From assembly GCA_023614405.1 (NCBI GenBank), contig CM042689.1:304149132-304213131 (forward strand): a stretch of 64,000 bases of DNA. Direction: 5' to 3'. Numbering within the stretch: the stretch's first letter is position 1; every line of letters begins with the position of its first letter. This document shows positions 35,165-47,847 of the stretch, piece by piece. The notes under the pieces were generated by a model. The model did not search any database. It had not been told where the DNA came from and saw only the letters and a list, made by a program, of their open reading frames with translations. Source of the DNA: Avena insularis (lineage: Eukaryota > Streptophyta > Magnoliopsida > Poales > Poaceae). The position numbers and the translations under genes are program-made.

Positions 35165-35725
35165 GTGGATTGCTCCTAGATGGAAAACCTAGCTCCCGGG
35201 TGTGACCGTCCATGTTGCATGCGATAACACTTAGAAAAGTGTGTTGGACACGTAGGAGGAGACACCCGCCGCAGGTCAAACGTAGGTAAACCGGTGGAAC
35301 CTTGGGACTATCCTTGGTTTTCCATGTAGATATGACGTAAACAAACATAAACAACCAAAAAAGTGCATTGGTCAACCCTCATACGGATAATGCTATGGGG
35401 GTAGACTTGCGGGGCCCTCATATTAGGGTTTTGGCAGAAAAGGAGTGCCTGAGGGCCGGGATGCCACGGGAACATGTGTGTGGCCCTAGCATACATGCAA
35501 AAGGGTGGTGGATTCCTCCTAGATGGAAAACCTAGCTCCCGGGTGTGACCGTCCACTATTGCATGCGATAATACTTAGAGAAGTGTGCTAGACATGTAGG
35601 AGGAGACTCCCGCCGTGGGTCAAACGTAGGTAAAATTGTGGAACCTTGGGCCTATCCTTGGTTTTCCAGTTAGATATGACCTAAAAAATCTAAACCACCA
35701 AAAAAGTGCATTGGTGAACCCTCGT
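35165..35725. repeat. 340-bp tandem repeat array, segment 2
   Basis: The array resumes right after the Sabrina-like element, beginning with TSD copy GTGGA. Unit markers are at about 35275 and 35617. It stops at CTCGT (35721-35725), the TSD of the Tat element. Confidence 0.92.
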
Positions 35726-36212
35726 TGTTGGGGATATGCTATATGGGTATCCTCATAGCATGTCTCTTATCCGACTAACCCGGGTGGCCCATAGTCGGTA
35801 GCATGGCTGTGGTGCCCGATTAGGTGGATCGGAAGGGAGGCCCATGCCGGATAAAGGAAGGCTACGGTGGAGTCACCAGCATACCCGAGCCTTGAGTGCA
35901 AGATACACAAGACTAGTGATGAGACGGTGTAGGACTTTTTTTCCCTGTAACCTAGGACCTGGCGACTATATAAGTCGGGCTGTGGGAGCCTTTAGGGCAT
36001 CGTTTTACACACTCGCACAAATAACCTATCTCTGAATCTTCGGTGTGCCATTATAGTGATTTATAGCAGGAGTAGGATTCCGCCACCGTTGTGGGATCTG
36101 AACACAGGTAAGCCGTGTTACCTGCACTGGCCAACCGTCCGCCTTACCCCACGTCTCTAAACACGCACTGTGAGGACCCCTCCATGGCGTACTCGTTGGC
36201 AATACCACGACA
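35726..36212 (+). repeat. 5' LTR of the Tat element (487 bp)
   Basis: It differs from the 3' LTR by scattered substitutions and several indels, notably a missing ~20 bp around 35935 (the 3' copy has an extra CTGTAACCTGTCCGG-type stretch). TATA box TATATAA at 35967-35973. Confidence 0.95.
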
Positions 36213-36214
36213 GT

Positions 36215-36231
36215 TGGCGCCCACCGTGGGG
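36215..36231 (+). other. Primer binding site of the Tat element
   Basis: TGGCGCCCACCGTGGGG, two bases after the LTR end. I cannot assign the tRNA with certainty. Confidence 0.8.
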
Positions 36232-36468
36232 AAAGAGGCGCTTCAGGCTCTTCAGCGGGCGAGGACCAAGATCTTCTCGGGAATCGGTGAAACTGTAGCC
36301 ATCGGTCGCGTTCTCTTCTTCGGCAATGTTCCGATCGTCCCCCCCGACGAGTTCTGGATCCCGGCGAAGACGAACCCTACGCGGTGTTCGATCGTTCCTA
36401 TCAGAGACATCCACCTCTTCATCGGCGAAACCGAGTCGGGCACTAGTTCCCTGGAAGTCGGAGGAGCG

Positions 36469-36690
36469 TCAAGACCCGCACGGACCGCCTACGGGCAGGA
36501 TACGTTCGCGGAAGAATCGATGTCGGATCTCAATTTGGAGTTTGCCGGCAAAGATTGGAAAGCATCAAGGCCCGCACGGACCGCCTACAGGCAGGATACG
36601 TTCGCGGAAGGATCGATGTTGGATCTCTCCTCGGAGTTTGCCGACAAAGATCGGAAAAATTCAAGACCCACCCAAACCGCCCTTGTGCAG
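36469..36690 (+). repeat. 96-bp in-frame repeat in gag leader
   Basis: Units start at 36469, 36565 and 36661, exactly 96 bp (32 codons) apart. Units 1 and 2 are close; unit 3 is partial and diverged. Encoded motif: SRPARTAY(G/R)QDTFAE. Confidence 0.9.
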
Positions 36691-39544
36691 GATATAAAGG
36701 TGGAAGATCACTGCAAATCCGTCGGCTTTGTCCGTGCGTCTGGACAGCAGAGATCCAAGTTCGTCGGCGTGGTTACCATCTTGCGCCCTTGCGCTCATTA
36801 ACGGAGCCCCTCCGATTCAGCCACCACCACCACCGCCTCCGACCGCCAACGTCACAGCAGCACCACCACCCCCAGTCATCGTCGAGGCCATTGCACCTCC
36901 ACCGCCCGTCATCGAGGAAGCCCTGGCACCCTCCGACTCTGTCATTGACACGCTTTATGCTGGCTTCAGTGCAGATTTAGAGGAGATAGATTTTAGTCCA
37001 GAAGAGCTAGACTCCGCTATGCAGGAGATGGAGGAGGAGTAATCGCGCGACGAACAAGCTAATAACACCATCATGTCTCGAGGGGTGTTCATCACCATTG
37101 GGACAGCGATGGATGAAGACCAACCCGGGCAAGCTCCGCCTATGGCGCTGGATAAGGGGAAGGGGCCACTTATTGCTGCCGACGTTGATCGCGCAAAGGT
37201 TATGCCTCCTCCGCCCAACCCAGTGCAGCAGCCGCAGAAACTCGGCACCGGCCCGAGTAACAACAACACCGCAAACTTGCCGCCTCCAGCATCCACGTCG
37301 GCAGCAGCCCATGTTACTCCAGCTGATAGAGTGATGTATGACAATCTCCTCGTTGAGCCACTAATTGTTGATCATATCCGGAACGTGACTCAGCTTGATG
37401 AAAAACGCCAGCAGCTACTGGAGGAGGCGCAAGCCATCGCGGAGCAAGGCGCTAAACTAGATCGAGATCTGGTCAATGCGCAGAAGTCCATAGAGAAAGC
37501 TAGATCAATGGAGGCCGAGTACAAGACTCTGCTGCAGCAGCAGAAGGCTAAGAAGGCTCCGGCTCACGTCATCAACGATCCTGGTGTACGGCGCAACCTA
37601 GGATGGTCTCCCTCGAAGCCGGCATAGGCCAAGCCATACATTGATAGTGAAGGCAAGCAGGTGATGCCCACCCCACTCCTTAACCTCGCCGTTGCAAAGA
37701 CCCTTCTGGAGCAGGATAGATCGCCTGAGGCAGTAGAACAGGTCTATGACCTAGTGGCCAAGGCGGTAAAGCAGCAGGAAAAGGCCACCTCTCAGAGGCT
37801 TGAGTCTGACCCAGCGCTCTGCCGATCTAGCCAGTACAAACCGCCAAGGTACAGGTCTCCTCAGGATGTCGGATCACAAACGGGTTCATCAGAACAAAGA
37901 CAGAGGGATGCGCGCAATAGGAAGGATGCCATCCCCATATCCTTCAACACGGAGAAAGAGCCCAACCTCGCCTCCCATCGCCACCGCCCCGATCCCCCCG
38001 ACGTCAGGAAGACTACAAGGCTCACCATCGCACGGATATGCCCCCACCAAAGCAGCGTGACATCGTCATCCGCGACAACGCGGCACAGACCCGTCATGAT
38101 GAAGAGCGCCACCAAGGACATAAGAGCAGGTCACACCATGACCCTCCGCGTCCGACAAGCAACCATGATAGGTGTGAGGCGTCACAGGAGGGTAACAACA
38201 AGAAGGCCAACCCACCGCCACCTCCGCCTCCGTCGCCGCCAAGCAGTCACCATGGCGGAAGAGGCCCGCGTCGTTCACGCATCCCATCCCCTGTGGACAA
38301 CAAAAAGAAGAACCCGGAGCCGTACGATGCACGTTCACGGATCGATAAGATCCACGAGGCCCGGGAAGGACCATACCTAGGACCACGTTTGTTTGGACCC
38401 GCAATATGGTCCGCAACTTACCCCAAAGGTTTCCGGATAGACAAGACCATCAAGCCCTATGACGGCACCACCAAGCCCGCCACATGGTTGCAGGACTACG
38501 GCAACGCAGTGGAGATTGCCGGAGGCAACCTCAACGTCGCCGTCAAGTACCTCCCGTTAATGCTGGCGTGTACGGCCCGCCAATGGATCGACGACTTGCC
38601 GGAGAAATCTATCTACAACTGGCTAGATATGCAAGAAGCATTCACCAAGAACTTTGAGGGTACATACAAACGTCCCTGCACTGTGGGCGATCTACAGCGG
38701 TGCGTGCAAGAGAAAGACGAGACACCTCGCGCCTACCTCTCCCGCTGGCTGGACATGAAAAATTCCTGCGCAAGAGTGCATGCTCAAACCGCCATGGCCG
38801 CCTTCATCGACGGGTTGGAAAGAGGGACGCTGCTCCGACATAAGCTAAATCGCTAGCAGGACAATCATCAGCTGGACTTGAATCAGATGATTCAGTTAGC
38901 TAGTGAGTTCACAGCTGCCGCCGACGATGCTCGTGGCTCCTTGCCGGCAACGGACGTTCCAACCCAAGCTCGGAGGAACAATAGTACAAAGCGGAAAACC
39001 ACTCCAGAAGAAAAGCAATCTACCGACATGGTCTCTATGACTTTTGCAGGACGAGGAGAAGGCGGACAACGTGGCCGAGGAAGGGGAGCAGGCCGTGGGG
39101 AGCAACCGGAAGTGAAACCAACTCAGCGCCGCTCCGCATTCCCCAAACGTACGAGGAGTACTGCGATATGCCGTGCCTCGTACACCTCGATGTCAACGGC
39201 AAGGCCACCCATACCAATCGACACTGCAAATTCGTCAACAACCTGAAGGAAGACCCGGAGTCCGGCTACAAGCAAAGTCGGAAGAACAGACCACGAGGCA
39301 AGGGCAAGGGGAAGAAGAAGGAGGAGGAGTCCAAGGATTCAAGTGACATGGACGAGGACGTTGACCCCAAGCACGCCGCCAAGAGCGACGACAAGGGCAA
39401 GAACCCCTTCGCAAAGAAGGCCCCAGTCTTCCACACTTTCCTTGGCACCCCCACCGTCCGACAACAGAAGACCTCTCTAAGGATCCTGATGGCCACTCTC
39501 CCCCCAGTTCCCCAATACCTGCGCTGGTCGGAGGTTCCAATAAC

Positions 39545-40456
39545 TTGGGGCAGGACGGACCACCCAGACCTTGTGCCCACGGAGAACAGTACGCCATGGT
39601 CATCAATCCATTGATTGACGGCGTGGAGTTCACCAAGTTCATGGTGAACAATGGAAGCAGCATCAACATCATGTACCTGGATACACTGCAGAAGATGAAC
39701 TTGACGGAGGCAAACCTAAGGCGGACCAACACCGTGTTCCATGGCGTAGTTCCTGGTCGGGAGGCTTGGTCCCTTGGGTGCATTACACTTCAGGTAGCCT
39801 TTGGCGACGTCAATAATTACCGCCAAGAGCGCATTACCTTTGAGGTGGTCCCCTTCAAGAGCGTGTACCACGTCATATTCGGCCGCGACATATTCCATAC
39901 GTTCATGGCTAAGCCATGCTTCGTCTACAACAAACTCAGGATACCCGGACCAAACGGTGTCATCATCGTATTCGGAAGCTTTACCAAGGCAAGGGACTGC
40001 GAGATCAATGAAGCAGCCGTTGCAGAAGCTGTCCTCTACAGTGAAGAATTCAAGGAGATCCAGAACAAGGTCAATGACTCAGAGATGCCCGCGTCGAAGA
40101 AGCAAATCTCCGACTCCGCTCCTGCATTCAAGGCCGCCATCGAAACCAAGCCGGTGGAACTTGTGGTAGGCGATGCCTCCAAGACCGTCGCCATTGGGAG
40201 GAACCTGGATCCCAAATAGGAAAGTGCGCTCGTCGAGTTCCTCCGTGGGAATAGGGACATCTTTGACTGGCAACCTGCCGACATGAAAGGTGTACCTAGG
40301 GAACTTGTCGAGCACAACTTAAACATAGATCCAAAATGTAAACCAGTGAAACAACCTCTACGACGCTTCGGATATGAGAAGAGACACGCCATTGGCAAAT
40401 AGATAGCTAGGTTACTTAAGGCTGGGTTTATTCGAGAAGTCCTTCACACCCGATGG
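39545..40456 (+). pseudogene. Tat protease and start of RT
   Basis: Frame 2 carries a retropepsin-like domain: FMVNNGSSINIMYLDTL at about 39640-39690, followed by HVIFGRDIFHTF. Tat-lineage proteases usually have an Asp at the first of the two positions before GSS, so the catalytic Asp appears to be Asn here. After an in-frame TAG at about 40217 the polyprotein continues with DIFDWQPADMKGVPRE and KCKPVKQPLRRF, typical of sequence just before RT. A second TAG is at about 40400. Confidence 0.8.
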
Positions 40457-41240
40457 GTGGCCAATCCTGTACTTGTCCCCAAAAAGGGAACCAATCAATT
40501 AAGAATGTGCGTTGATTACACCGGCTTGAACAAAGCATGTCCCAAAGATCCGTTTGCTTTGCCTCGCATTGACCAAGTCATTGACTCGACGGCTGGCTCG
40601 GAACTTTTGTGTTTTCTCGATGCATACTCAGGATACCACCAGATCAAGATGAGGAAGTCGTACCAATTGGCCACTTCATTCACTAGCCCATACGACACGT
40701 TTTGCTATGTCACGATGCCCTTCGGGCTGAAAAACGCAGGTGCTACCTACCAGCGGACAATGCAACGTTGCCTTCACGACCAGATTGGCCGGAACGTCCA
40801 CGCCTATGTGGACGATATTGCGGTGATGTCCAAACAGTCAAACGACTTAATCTCCGACTTAAAAGAAACCTTTGATAACCTCCAGAAATACAACATGATG
40901 CTCAACCCTAAGAAGTGCGTCTTCGGGGTTCCAGCCGGCAAGTTGTTGGGCTTCATCGTTTCCTAGCGCGGAATCGAGGTCAATCCGGAGAAAATCAAGG
41001 CCATCTTAAACATAAATCGTCCGACATGCCTAAAGGACATTCAACGGCTAACAGGTTGCGTTGCAACAGTTAGTCGGTTCGTCAGCCGACTTGGAGAGAA
41101 GGCTTTGTCGCTGTACAAGTTGCTGAAGAAGGCGGACAAATTCACATGGACAGACGAAGCAGATGCAGCATTGAAGTAGCTCAAGGAGATTCTTTCCTCA
41201 GCGCCCATCCTTGCAGCACCCGAGCCTAGAGAGCCCCTGT
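40457..41240 (+). pseudogene. Tat reverse transcriptase
   Basis: RT copies the genomic RNA to DNA. Conserved blocks: WVANPVLVPKK, RMCVDYTGLNKACPKD, FLDAYSGYHQI, MPFGLKNAGATYQR and the catalytic YVDDIAV at about 40805. In-frame stops at about 40964 (LGFIVS-stop-RGIEVNPEK) and 41177 (ALK-stop-LKEILSS) break it. The region continues in the same frame from the protease and into RNase H. Confidence 0.92.
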
Positions 41241-42045
41241 TAATCTACATGGCGGCAACCAACCGGGTTGTCAGCATCGTCGCCGTGGTAGAGCGGAAGG
41301 AACCAGGCTACGAGTACGGAGTTCAACGACCAGTTTACTATGTGAGCGAGGTCTTGACGGAGTCCAAGCAGCGTTACCCGCACTACCAAAAGATAGCTTA
41401 TGGAGTATTCCTTGCTTCTCGGAAGCTGAGGCATTACTTTCAGGAGCACCCAATCATAGTAGTGAGCAAGACTCCACTGTCCGACATTATCAACAACAAC
41501 GACGCTAGAGGAAGGGTCGCAAAGTGGGGCATTGAACTTGCCGCCTTCGAGATCACCTACAAGAGACGCGACGCTATCAAGTCACAAGCTTTGGCGGAGT
41601 TTATTGTAGATTGGACGGAGATGCCAGATGCTACTCCACTACCAGAACCAGAGTACTGGCTGATGCACTTTGACGGATCAAAGTTGCTCAACGGCTCGGG
41701 GGCTGGTGTACTACTACAGTAACCAAAAGGAGATAAGCTGCACTACATTTTGCAGATCCACTTCGAGGCTACAAACAACATGGCGGAGTATGAAGCACTC
41801 ATTCATGGACTACGTGTAGCCAAGGATATTGGCATCAAGCGCATAGTTTGCTGTGGAGATTCCGACTTGGTTGCCCAGCAGGTGGCTGGCACTTGGAATG
41901 CGCGGAACCCTATGATGGCGGCATATCGCGACGAAGTGGACGAGATAGCCAAGAGCTTGTGCCTAGGGAGCAAAACGAGGCGGCTGATCTACTGTCTAAA
42001 CTTGGATCAGGGCGCAAGCAAATTCCGCCAGGAGTTTTCCTAGAG
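41241..42045 (+). pseudogene. Tat RNase H pair
   Basis: The first part (41249-41640: PVYYVSEVLTESKQRYPHYQKIAYGVFLASRKLRHYFQEHP) is the degenerate retroviral RNase H-like segment. The second (41650-41960: HFDGSKLLNGSGAGVLL, NNMAEYEALIHGL, GDSDLVAQQV) is a full archaeal-type RNase H with the D-E-D residues visible. A TAG at 41720-41722 and a frameshift at about 41956-41975 break it; the last catalytic region (NEAADLLSKL) is in frame 1. Two RNase H domains are a Tat hallmark. Confidence 0.88.
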
Positions 42046-42961
42046 CACCTACGCACACCATCCGTGAAGGGCGCCGACATCGACAACCCGGATAGAGCTG
42101 ACTCTTTCATCAACATGGTGACAAAGATCCCTCCGGCTTGGACAAAACCGTTCATGGAGTATCTTGAACACGGAACTTTGCCCGACGATGAAGTCGAAAG
42201 ACGGCAAATAGTACTGCGAGCAAAGGGTTATACCATAATCAATGGACAACTCTATAAAAGAAGCACTACTGGTGTATACCTAAAGTGCGTTTCCCAGCTA
42301 GAAGGTATGGAAATCCTGCGCGAGATCCATCTCGGAGATTGCGGGCATCACGCCGCTCCTCGATCGTTGGTCGCGAAAGCCTTCCGGCAAGGATTCTACT
42401 GGCTGACCGCGAAGGCGGACGCCGACAAGCTGGTTGAGACATGCACAGGATGCCAGTATTACGCCCGACAACCACATGTTCCTGCCGAAGAACTGCGAAC
42501 AATACCAATAACTTGGCCGTTTGCAGTCTGGGGGCTAGACATGGTGGGGCCGTTACAAACGGCACCGTGTGGATTTACAAATCTGCTTGTAGCAGTTGCG
42601 TAATTCACCAAATGGATAGAAGCTAAACCCATTAGAAAGCTTGATGGGGCAACTGCCCTCAGGTTTGTCTGGGATCTCGTGGTGAGATTTGGTCTCCCAC
42701 ATAGCATCATCACTGACAACGGAAGCAACTTGTCACCCGGAGAAGTGGAGGCCTATTGCTGGGACAAAGGCATCCGACTTGACCTTGCATCTATGGCACA
42801 CCCACAATCTAATGGTCAGGTTGAGCGAGCCAATGGATTAATTCTGCAGGGAATCAAGCCGCGTCTGGAGGCACCGCTACATAGAGCAGCTGGAGCCTGG
42901 GCGGAAGAATTGCCATCTGTGTTGTGGAGTTTACGAACTACACCCAACAGATCCACCGGCT
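41976..42961 (+). pseudogene. Tat integrase, N-terminal part, up to the nested insertion
   Basis: Frame 1. The H-H-C-C zinc finger is visible (IHLGDCGHHAAP ... CTGCQYYAR). The catalytic core has Asp in WGLDMVGPL, Asp in ITDNGSN and Glu in VERANGLI. A TAA at 42601-42603 interrupts VAVA-FTKWIEAKP, where relatives have Tyr. Coding stops at 42961 in RTTPNRSTG because of the nested LTR, and resumes in the same frame at 47381. Confidence 0.92.
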
Positions 42962-45900
42962 TGTAAGGTTCCCAACCTTTAATAAGGTAGAGATCCCTGT
43001 GTTTACAATGCTAGTCCCTGGATCAATGCTAGCATCCACAGATAAGATGTAATATCAACAAACAAAGGTCATAATACAACTTTATAACCAGGAGTAAAAT
43101 AATTTATTACATCTTACATAGCTCATTTGGCTATCTCATTACAATGCAGCAGAATATAACAATAGCATGGGGTCCTTCATCTTCAAAGTGCCACAGGCAG
43201 ACATGTTGGTTGTAGACTTGTAATCCTAATCATTAAACTTCACTAATATCAAACAAACCTGCAACATAACAAGTTACAGCCACAAAGGTCAATACATTTG
43301 AATTGTATTCGCAAGTGATACTATGGTAATATAGTGGAGTCTATCATCTATATGCATTTGGCTAAGTGGAGCTTTAGGCTTGCATTGCTCAAAATAGATT
43401 TTCCTTAACTTTTGAAAACACTAAGTTTTTGCTTGACAAAATCTTTCCCAAGGCATCTCCCAATAGAAATTTGTGATCCTTCAATCCCTTGTTCACCCAC
43501 AAGATTTTAACTTAGAAATTGGGATGAGGAGATTCTTGATAGCTTCCATGTCTTGATGCTCAAATTTTCCTTTGCCAGGGACATGGCTAAGTACTTAGAT
43601 TTTACACTCTGCAGAGGTGGTGCACTTTCCCCACAAGACTTGGTTTCACCAAGACAAGATCTTTCAGAAGCCTTCCCTTAGACCAGAATGGACGCGCTCC
43701 AACCTACCAAACCCCTACCACCAACTGTCCATTTTACTAAGTTCTTGCAACCTATATGATCCAGGCAGAGCCCATAATGCCAAGTGGCTGCACTTGAAGC
43801 TTCTCAACATTTGACATCTCAAATCTCTTTGTTCCTGGGTGGCCATCCACAAGTGAGATACACAAAGGTAAACCATAGAAATGGGCGTTGTGAACCACTC
43901 AACACAAACCATTCCTTCCATTCCACCCAGGTGATTCATTCACTTAGTTGTTTTATTAATCAAAACACAAGTCCTCAGACTTAGAAATTTTCCATAGCAT
44001 GAATATATATTCCACCCTTGTTTTCTACTAGCTAAGCTAAGAATGATAGTAGTAGGAATCTTAACTTAGGAAATTCTACTAAGGTTTCATCTACTAGGAT
44101 TTCCCATGGCATAGTTTACACTTAGCAAAATTCCATGCAAGTCCTACTTAGAAATATCACTAATGCATAGTGAAAATAATGGGACAAAAGTATGAAGCAT
44201 CACTTGCCTTTTTGGTAGAGAGTATAAGTTCACTCCTTGATCTTTGCAATGTTCACTCACTTCAAATCACTACAATTCAATCAACTAAACAATATTTCAA
44301 TCTACCATTCAAGCAACATCTCATAAAATAATAGTAACAAAATAATGCATGCAAGCATGCCAAAGATTGTTTTATTTGTAAAAGTGGTTTATAATGGTTC
44401 ACAAACATTTGAAAACACCTAATGGTCATTTTATAAAGTGGCAAAATCATTTGCTTAAGATTTTACTTCATAAACCATTTTTAAACCAAGTCATTATTTT
44501 ATGTGGTTGAAAATGTTTTTAGCAAAGTAATAGTTTTATAGGGTTCACCAAATACATTTTCAAATCATAAAACTTGAGGTTTGGGGTCAGAGAGTTTATT
44601 CCAAAACATTTTCCAAAGGTTTTCTTCCAAAACCATTTTTAATAATTAAACCATATTTTTATTTGACTAGAAATGGTTTAAATCCAAGATTCATCCTTTT
44701 GCTTCACCAAATAAATTTTTGAAACCACCAATTGATTTCTAAGGTCATTAGGTTCAAAACAAACCATTTGCCAAAGATTTTATCCCCAAAATCATTTTAG
44801 AACAATTTTTATATCCTAAACATGCATACACAAGTTTCTGCAAAAACAATCAATTTAACAGAAGCTTTTTACTAAAAAAAAAGTGCATGGTTTGCTAGGT
44901 CTTGTCTTGCTAAATCTATTGATATAAAATTTGCAAAATTTGGACGTGTAGATCAAAAGTTATAGATTTTACAAAATCTTGCATCTAATAGATCAAATCT
45001 GTTTTAAATCAAACGAACAGAGCCACGTGGCGTGTTCTTACTCGCTGATACCGGTTCGTTCGGATCACGCGTTGAGCACCGTTGGATCTAAGTGGGATTG
45101 CACGGCGCAGAATCACTACTTACCCTTTCGCTCACGTTCTATTGCATCCGTCAGATCAAAATCTAGCGGCTCAGGGCATGTGACCAAAACTCAGCGGCGC
45201 TCGACGGCGGCTGGCGGCAGCGACGCTCGGCTAACGGCGCTGCGGCGGCTACATGAAGTGAGGGAGAGGGAGGATGTGCTCATCGGGTTCGCAGGGTCGC
45301 GGTGGTGCTCAAGGTTCCTTCGGTTTGTCGAGGGGCGCGCTGGTGTTGCAGGGATTGCTCGCCGGAGAGGCGTCTGGCGACGGCCACGCGTTGTCGTCGT
45401 CGAGGGCGGCGCTACAGGTCACCCTACGGCAAGTGGAGGGTACGGTTAGACGCGCACGATACCAGGGAACATGCGAGCATCAATGATAAGCACCGGGGTG
45501 GTCCAAGTTTACCAGAGAACCTTGCCGGAGAAAATGGCAGATGGCGGTGGAGTTTGAGGTCATCGTTGTCGAGGTTTTGGGTCGCGCGGGGGCGAGATGG
45601 AGATACAGGGAGGTTTGCCAGGGAGTGGGGAGCAGGTGAGAGTGGTCGAGGGGGCAAGGGGCGGAGGAGGCTGGCTGGAATCGAAGAAAAAGTTCGCCGG
45701 AGACAGTGGTGCTCTTGGAGGAAATTAAGCAGCCTGGGGGCGTGCTAGGGTGAGGCGACTGGGGGGAAATGGAGAGGAGATGCTGGCGATTAGGAAGGCG
45801 TGGTCGCAGGGCCATTTTCTGGCATGGTTAACGCGGATTAAATCGAGTTTTAATCACTTGCAATGGCCGGCGAGGTGAGGGCGGAGTCAGCGGGTGAGGA

Positions 45901-47375
45901 AGATGATTGCGTGGCGGTGGGGTCGTCTGGCAGCGAGAGAGAGAGTGTGGGGGTGGGGTCCATGCGTCGGCGACTGAGCGGGTGAGTGTTTGATTGAGAA
46001 CGGTTCGCTGCAGGTGGGGTGGGGAATGGGCTTGCTGGGCCAGGTGGGCTAGCTGGTTGGGCTGAGGTCCTTTTATATTTTTTTTGTTCATGTTTCTTTT
46101 TCTTTTTCCATTTCTTTTATTTCTGTTTTGGTTTTGTTTAAACTTTTCAAACCTCTATTTGAATTCAAACTTCTCTCAACCTTTTTGTATAATCAAACAC
46201 TGATTGCTAACACAATCTAAAGTCAAAATTAGAATAAATCTTTTATTCCTTTAGTGCCTTTTTAATTATTTAAAGTAGGTCCTTGTATTAATTTATTCAA
46301 GATTTAATAATGTTTTTAATTTCCATTTGAATTCTAAATCCTTCCAAAATCTTTCAGTAAGTTTTATTTACTTAATAGGGGGTCAAAATATTCATCTAGA
46401 ATCATTTGGAATATATTTAATATGATTCATAAATCATTTGAATTGGGTATTTGTTTTAATTCCAATGGAATTAAATATAGTTTTAATTCCATAATTTTAT
46501 TTATAAGTTTCCTTTGATCTTACTATTTAAGTTAATTATACAACTTTTAATCCACTTGGGTAACTTCCAAAATACTATCTTCTCATGAATTATATAACTA
46601 TTCTTATTAGAGATTTGTCTTTATTAAAATAGGGATAGAATGGTTATTGCCATTTTATTTTATTTTGGAAATTCTTTATCCTTTTATTTTATTTGGATTT
46701 GGATTATAATTCATTCCATTTGTTTAATGGATTAGGCCAAGATTTAATTTGGTCTTTGAATATTCCTTATTTAATATTTCTTTCTTCATCTTATAAAATC
46801 AATATCTTTTTATTTAGAGATCCAAAGTTGGTGATTCCAATTTATAAAATATTGTTTAACATTTGTTTATCCTTTTAAATCTCTTTAGGATTATTTGCTC
46901 ACCATTTGGTATGGGTTTATAGTTAGGTTCTTTATTAGCTTTGGAAATTTAATTTCCTTATCTTATTATATTCATAAGATTTTATCTATGGCTCCAAATT
47001 AAGTGAAACCAATTTCTATGGTTTTATAATATTTTTATTTGTCTTTCTTGATCTTTTGTAAATGTTTGTTGACAAATTTTTATATGGATCAAATCCATAG
47101 GCTTGGAGATAACTTGGAAATGATTTTCTTCCATTTGGGTTTTGGGGTTTTGGTTTATTCTCCAAGTGTTTAAATTTCCAGATGCATTTATGAAGATTGC
47201 ATTACACTTGATTTGAATTTAGTTGGATTCAAATATTTAACAAAAGTTTGTTCAAGATGGGATTTTAAGTTTCCATTTAAAAACAAAAGTTTCTTTTCAC
47301 CCTAAAATTCAACAATAATTTATTTTGTTTATTTATTTTTCACATAACAAGATTTGGAAATTCTTGGATGTGACA
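42962..47375 (-). mobile_element. 4.4-kb LTR-only insertion (probable solo LTR)
   Basis: TSD CGGCT at 42957-42961 and 47376-47380. In - orientation it begins TGTCACATCCAAGAATTTCC and ends GGGAACCTTACA, so TG...CA ends are intact. No primer site, polypurine tract or coding domain is seen inside, which is what a solo LTR left by LTR-LTR recombination looks like. Its first 1.4 kb is homologous, in inverse orientation within this window, to 58868-60310. A TATAAAAGG box is at 46069-46077 (- strand). A GC-rich block spans about 45010-46070; the rest is AT-rich. ORFs such as 44979-45449 look like chance ORFs of the GC-rich part. Its size resembles very long LTRs such as Sukkula, but I cannot confirm the family. 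Confidence 0.85.
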
Positions 47376-47380
47376 CGGCT

Positions 47381-47847
47381 ACACCCCTTACTTTATGGTG
47401 TATGGAGCAGAAGCCATCCTACCTTCCGACATCCTCCACGATGCACCAAGAGTTGCCGCCTACGACGAAGATGACGCTGAAGAATCCAGATGCCTAGATG
47501 TGGACCTTCTCGAGGAGGAGCGCGTTTTGGCATGCCAAAGATCCGCCATATACCAGCAGAAGCTACGCATCTACCATAGTCGCCGCGTTTGGCATAGCTC
47601 GTTTAAAGAGGGGGACTTAGTACTCCGACTTAAGCAGAAGAAGTCACACAAATTATCCCTGCCATGGGAAGGACCGTTCATCATAAGCAAGGCACTGCTC
47701 AATGGTTCTTACTACCTTGTCGACAGTCGCGAACTCAAGGATAGACCCAACGAGGATCATAAGCGTAAGCGACGTGACCCGAATGTTGACTACCCGGAGC
47801 TTGATCGGCCATGGAACATAGCACAACTACGTCCTTTCTACACTTAG
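47381..47847 (+). pseudogene. Tat integrase, C-terminal part
   Basis: It continues RTTPNRSTG with YTPYFMVYGAEAILPSD, in the same frame once the insertion (4414 bp plus 5-bp TSD, a multiple of three) is removed. Then come LDLLEEER-like DVDLLEEERVLACQ, the SFKEGDLVLRLK beta-barrel-like DNA-binding part, and a stop after NIAQLRPFYT, a typical Tat pol end. There is no chromodomain. Confidence 0.92.

Larger units (their letters stand above)
36213..39614 (+). pseudogene. gag: Tat-lineage gag, multiply frameshifted
   Basis: The gag product runs through frames 1, 2, 1 and 0, with switches near 36760, 38000 and 39130, and in-frame stops at 37040, 37625 and 38854. In order: a leader part with a 32-residue tandem repeat (SRPARTAY...); a Pro-rich segment (36800-36920); a putative coiled-coil rich in Glu, Gln and Lys (about 37390-37570); a charged Pro-rich stretch (38200-38300); and the conserved gag domain (about 38420-38850), with FRIDKTIKPYDGTTKPATWL, LTARQWIDDLP-like CTARQWIDDLP, and FEGTYKRPCTVGDLQRC. 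An Arg/Gly stretch RGEGGQRGRGRGAGRG follows at about 39050, then a Lys-rich end. A normal start codon cannot be placed with confidence. Confidence 0.85.

Noticed and set aside
36115..36801. Independent host gene at the start of the Tat interior
   Set aside because: It overlaps the primer binding site and reads into gag with the in-frame repeat; it is element leader/gag.
44979..45748. Host gene candidate (156- and 148-codon ORFs) in the 4.4-kb insertion
   Set aside because: The ORFs overlap in several frames within a GC-rich block of a TSD-flanked LTR and have no recognisable domain.
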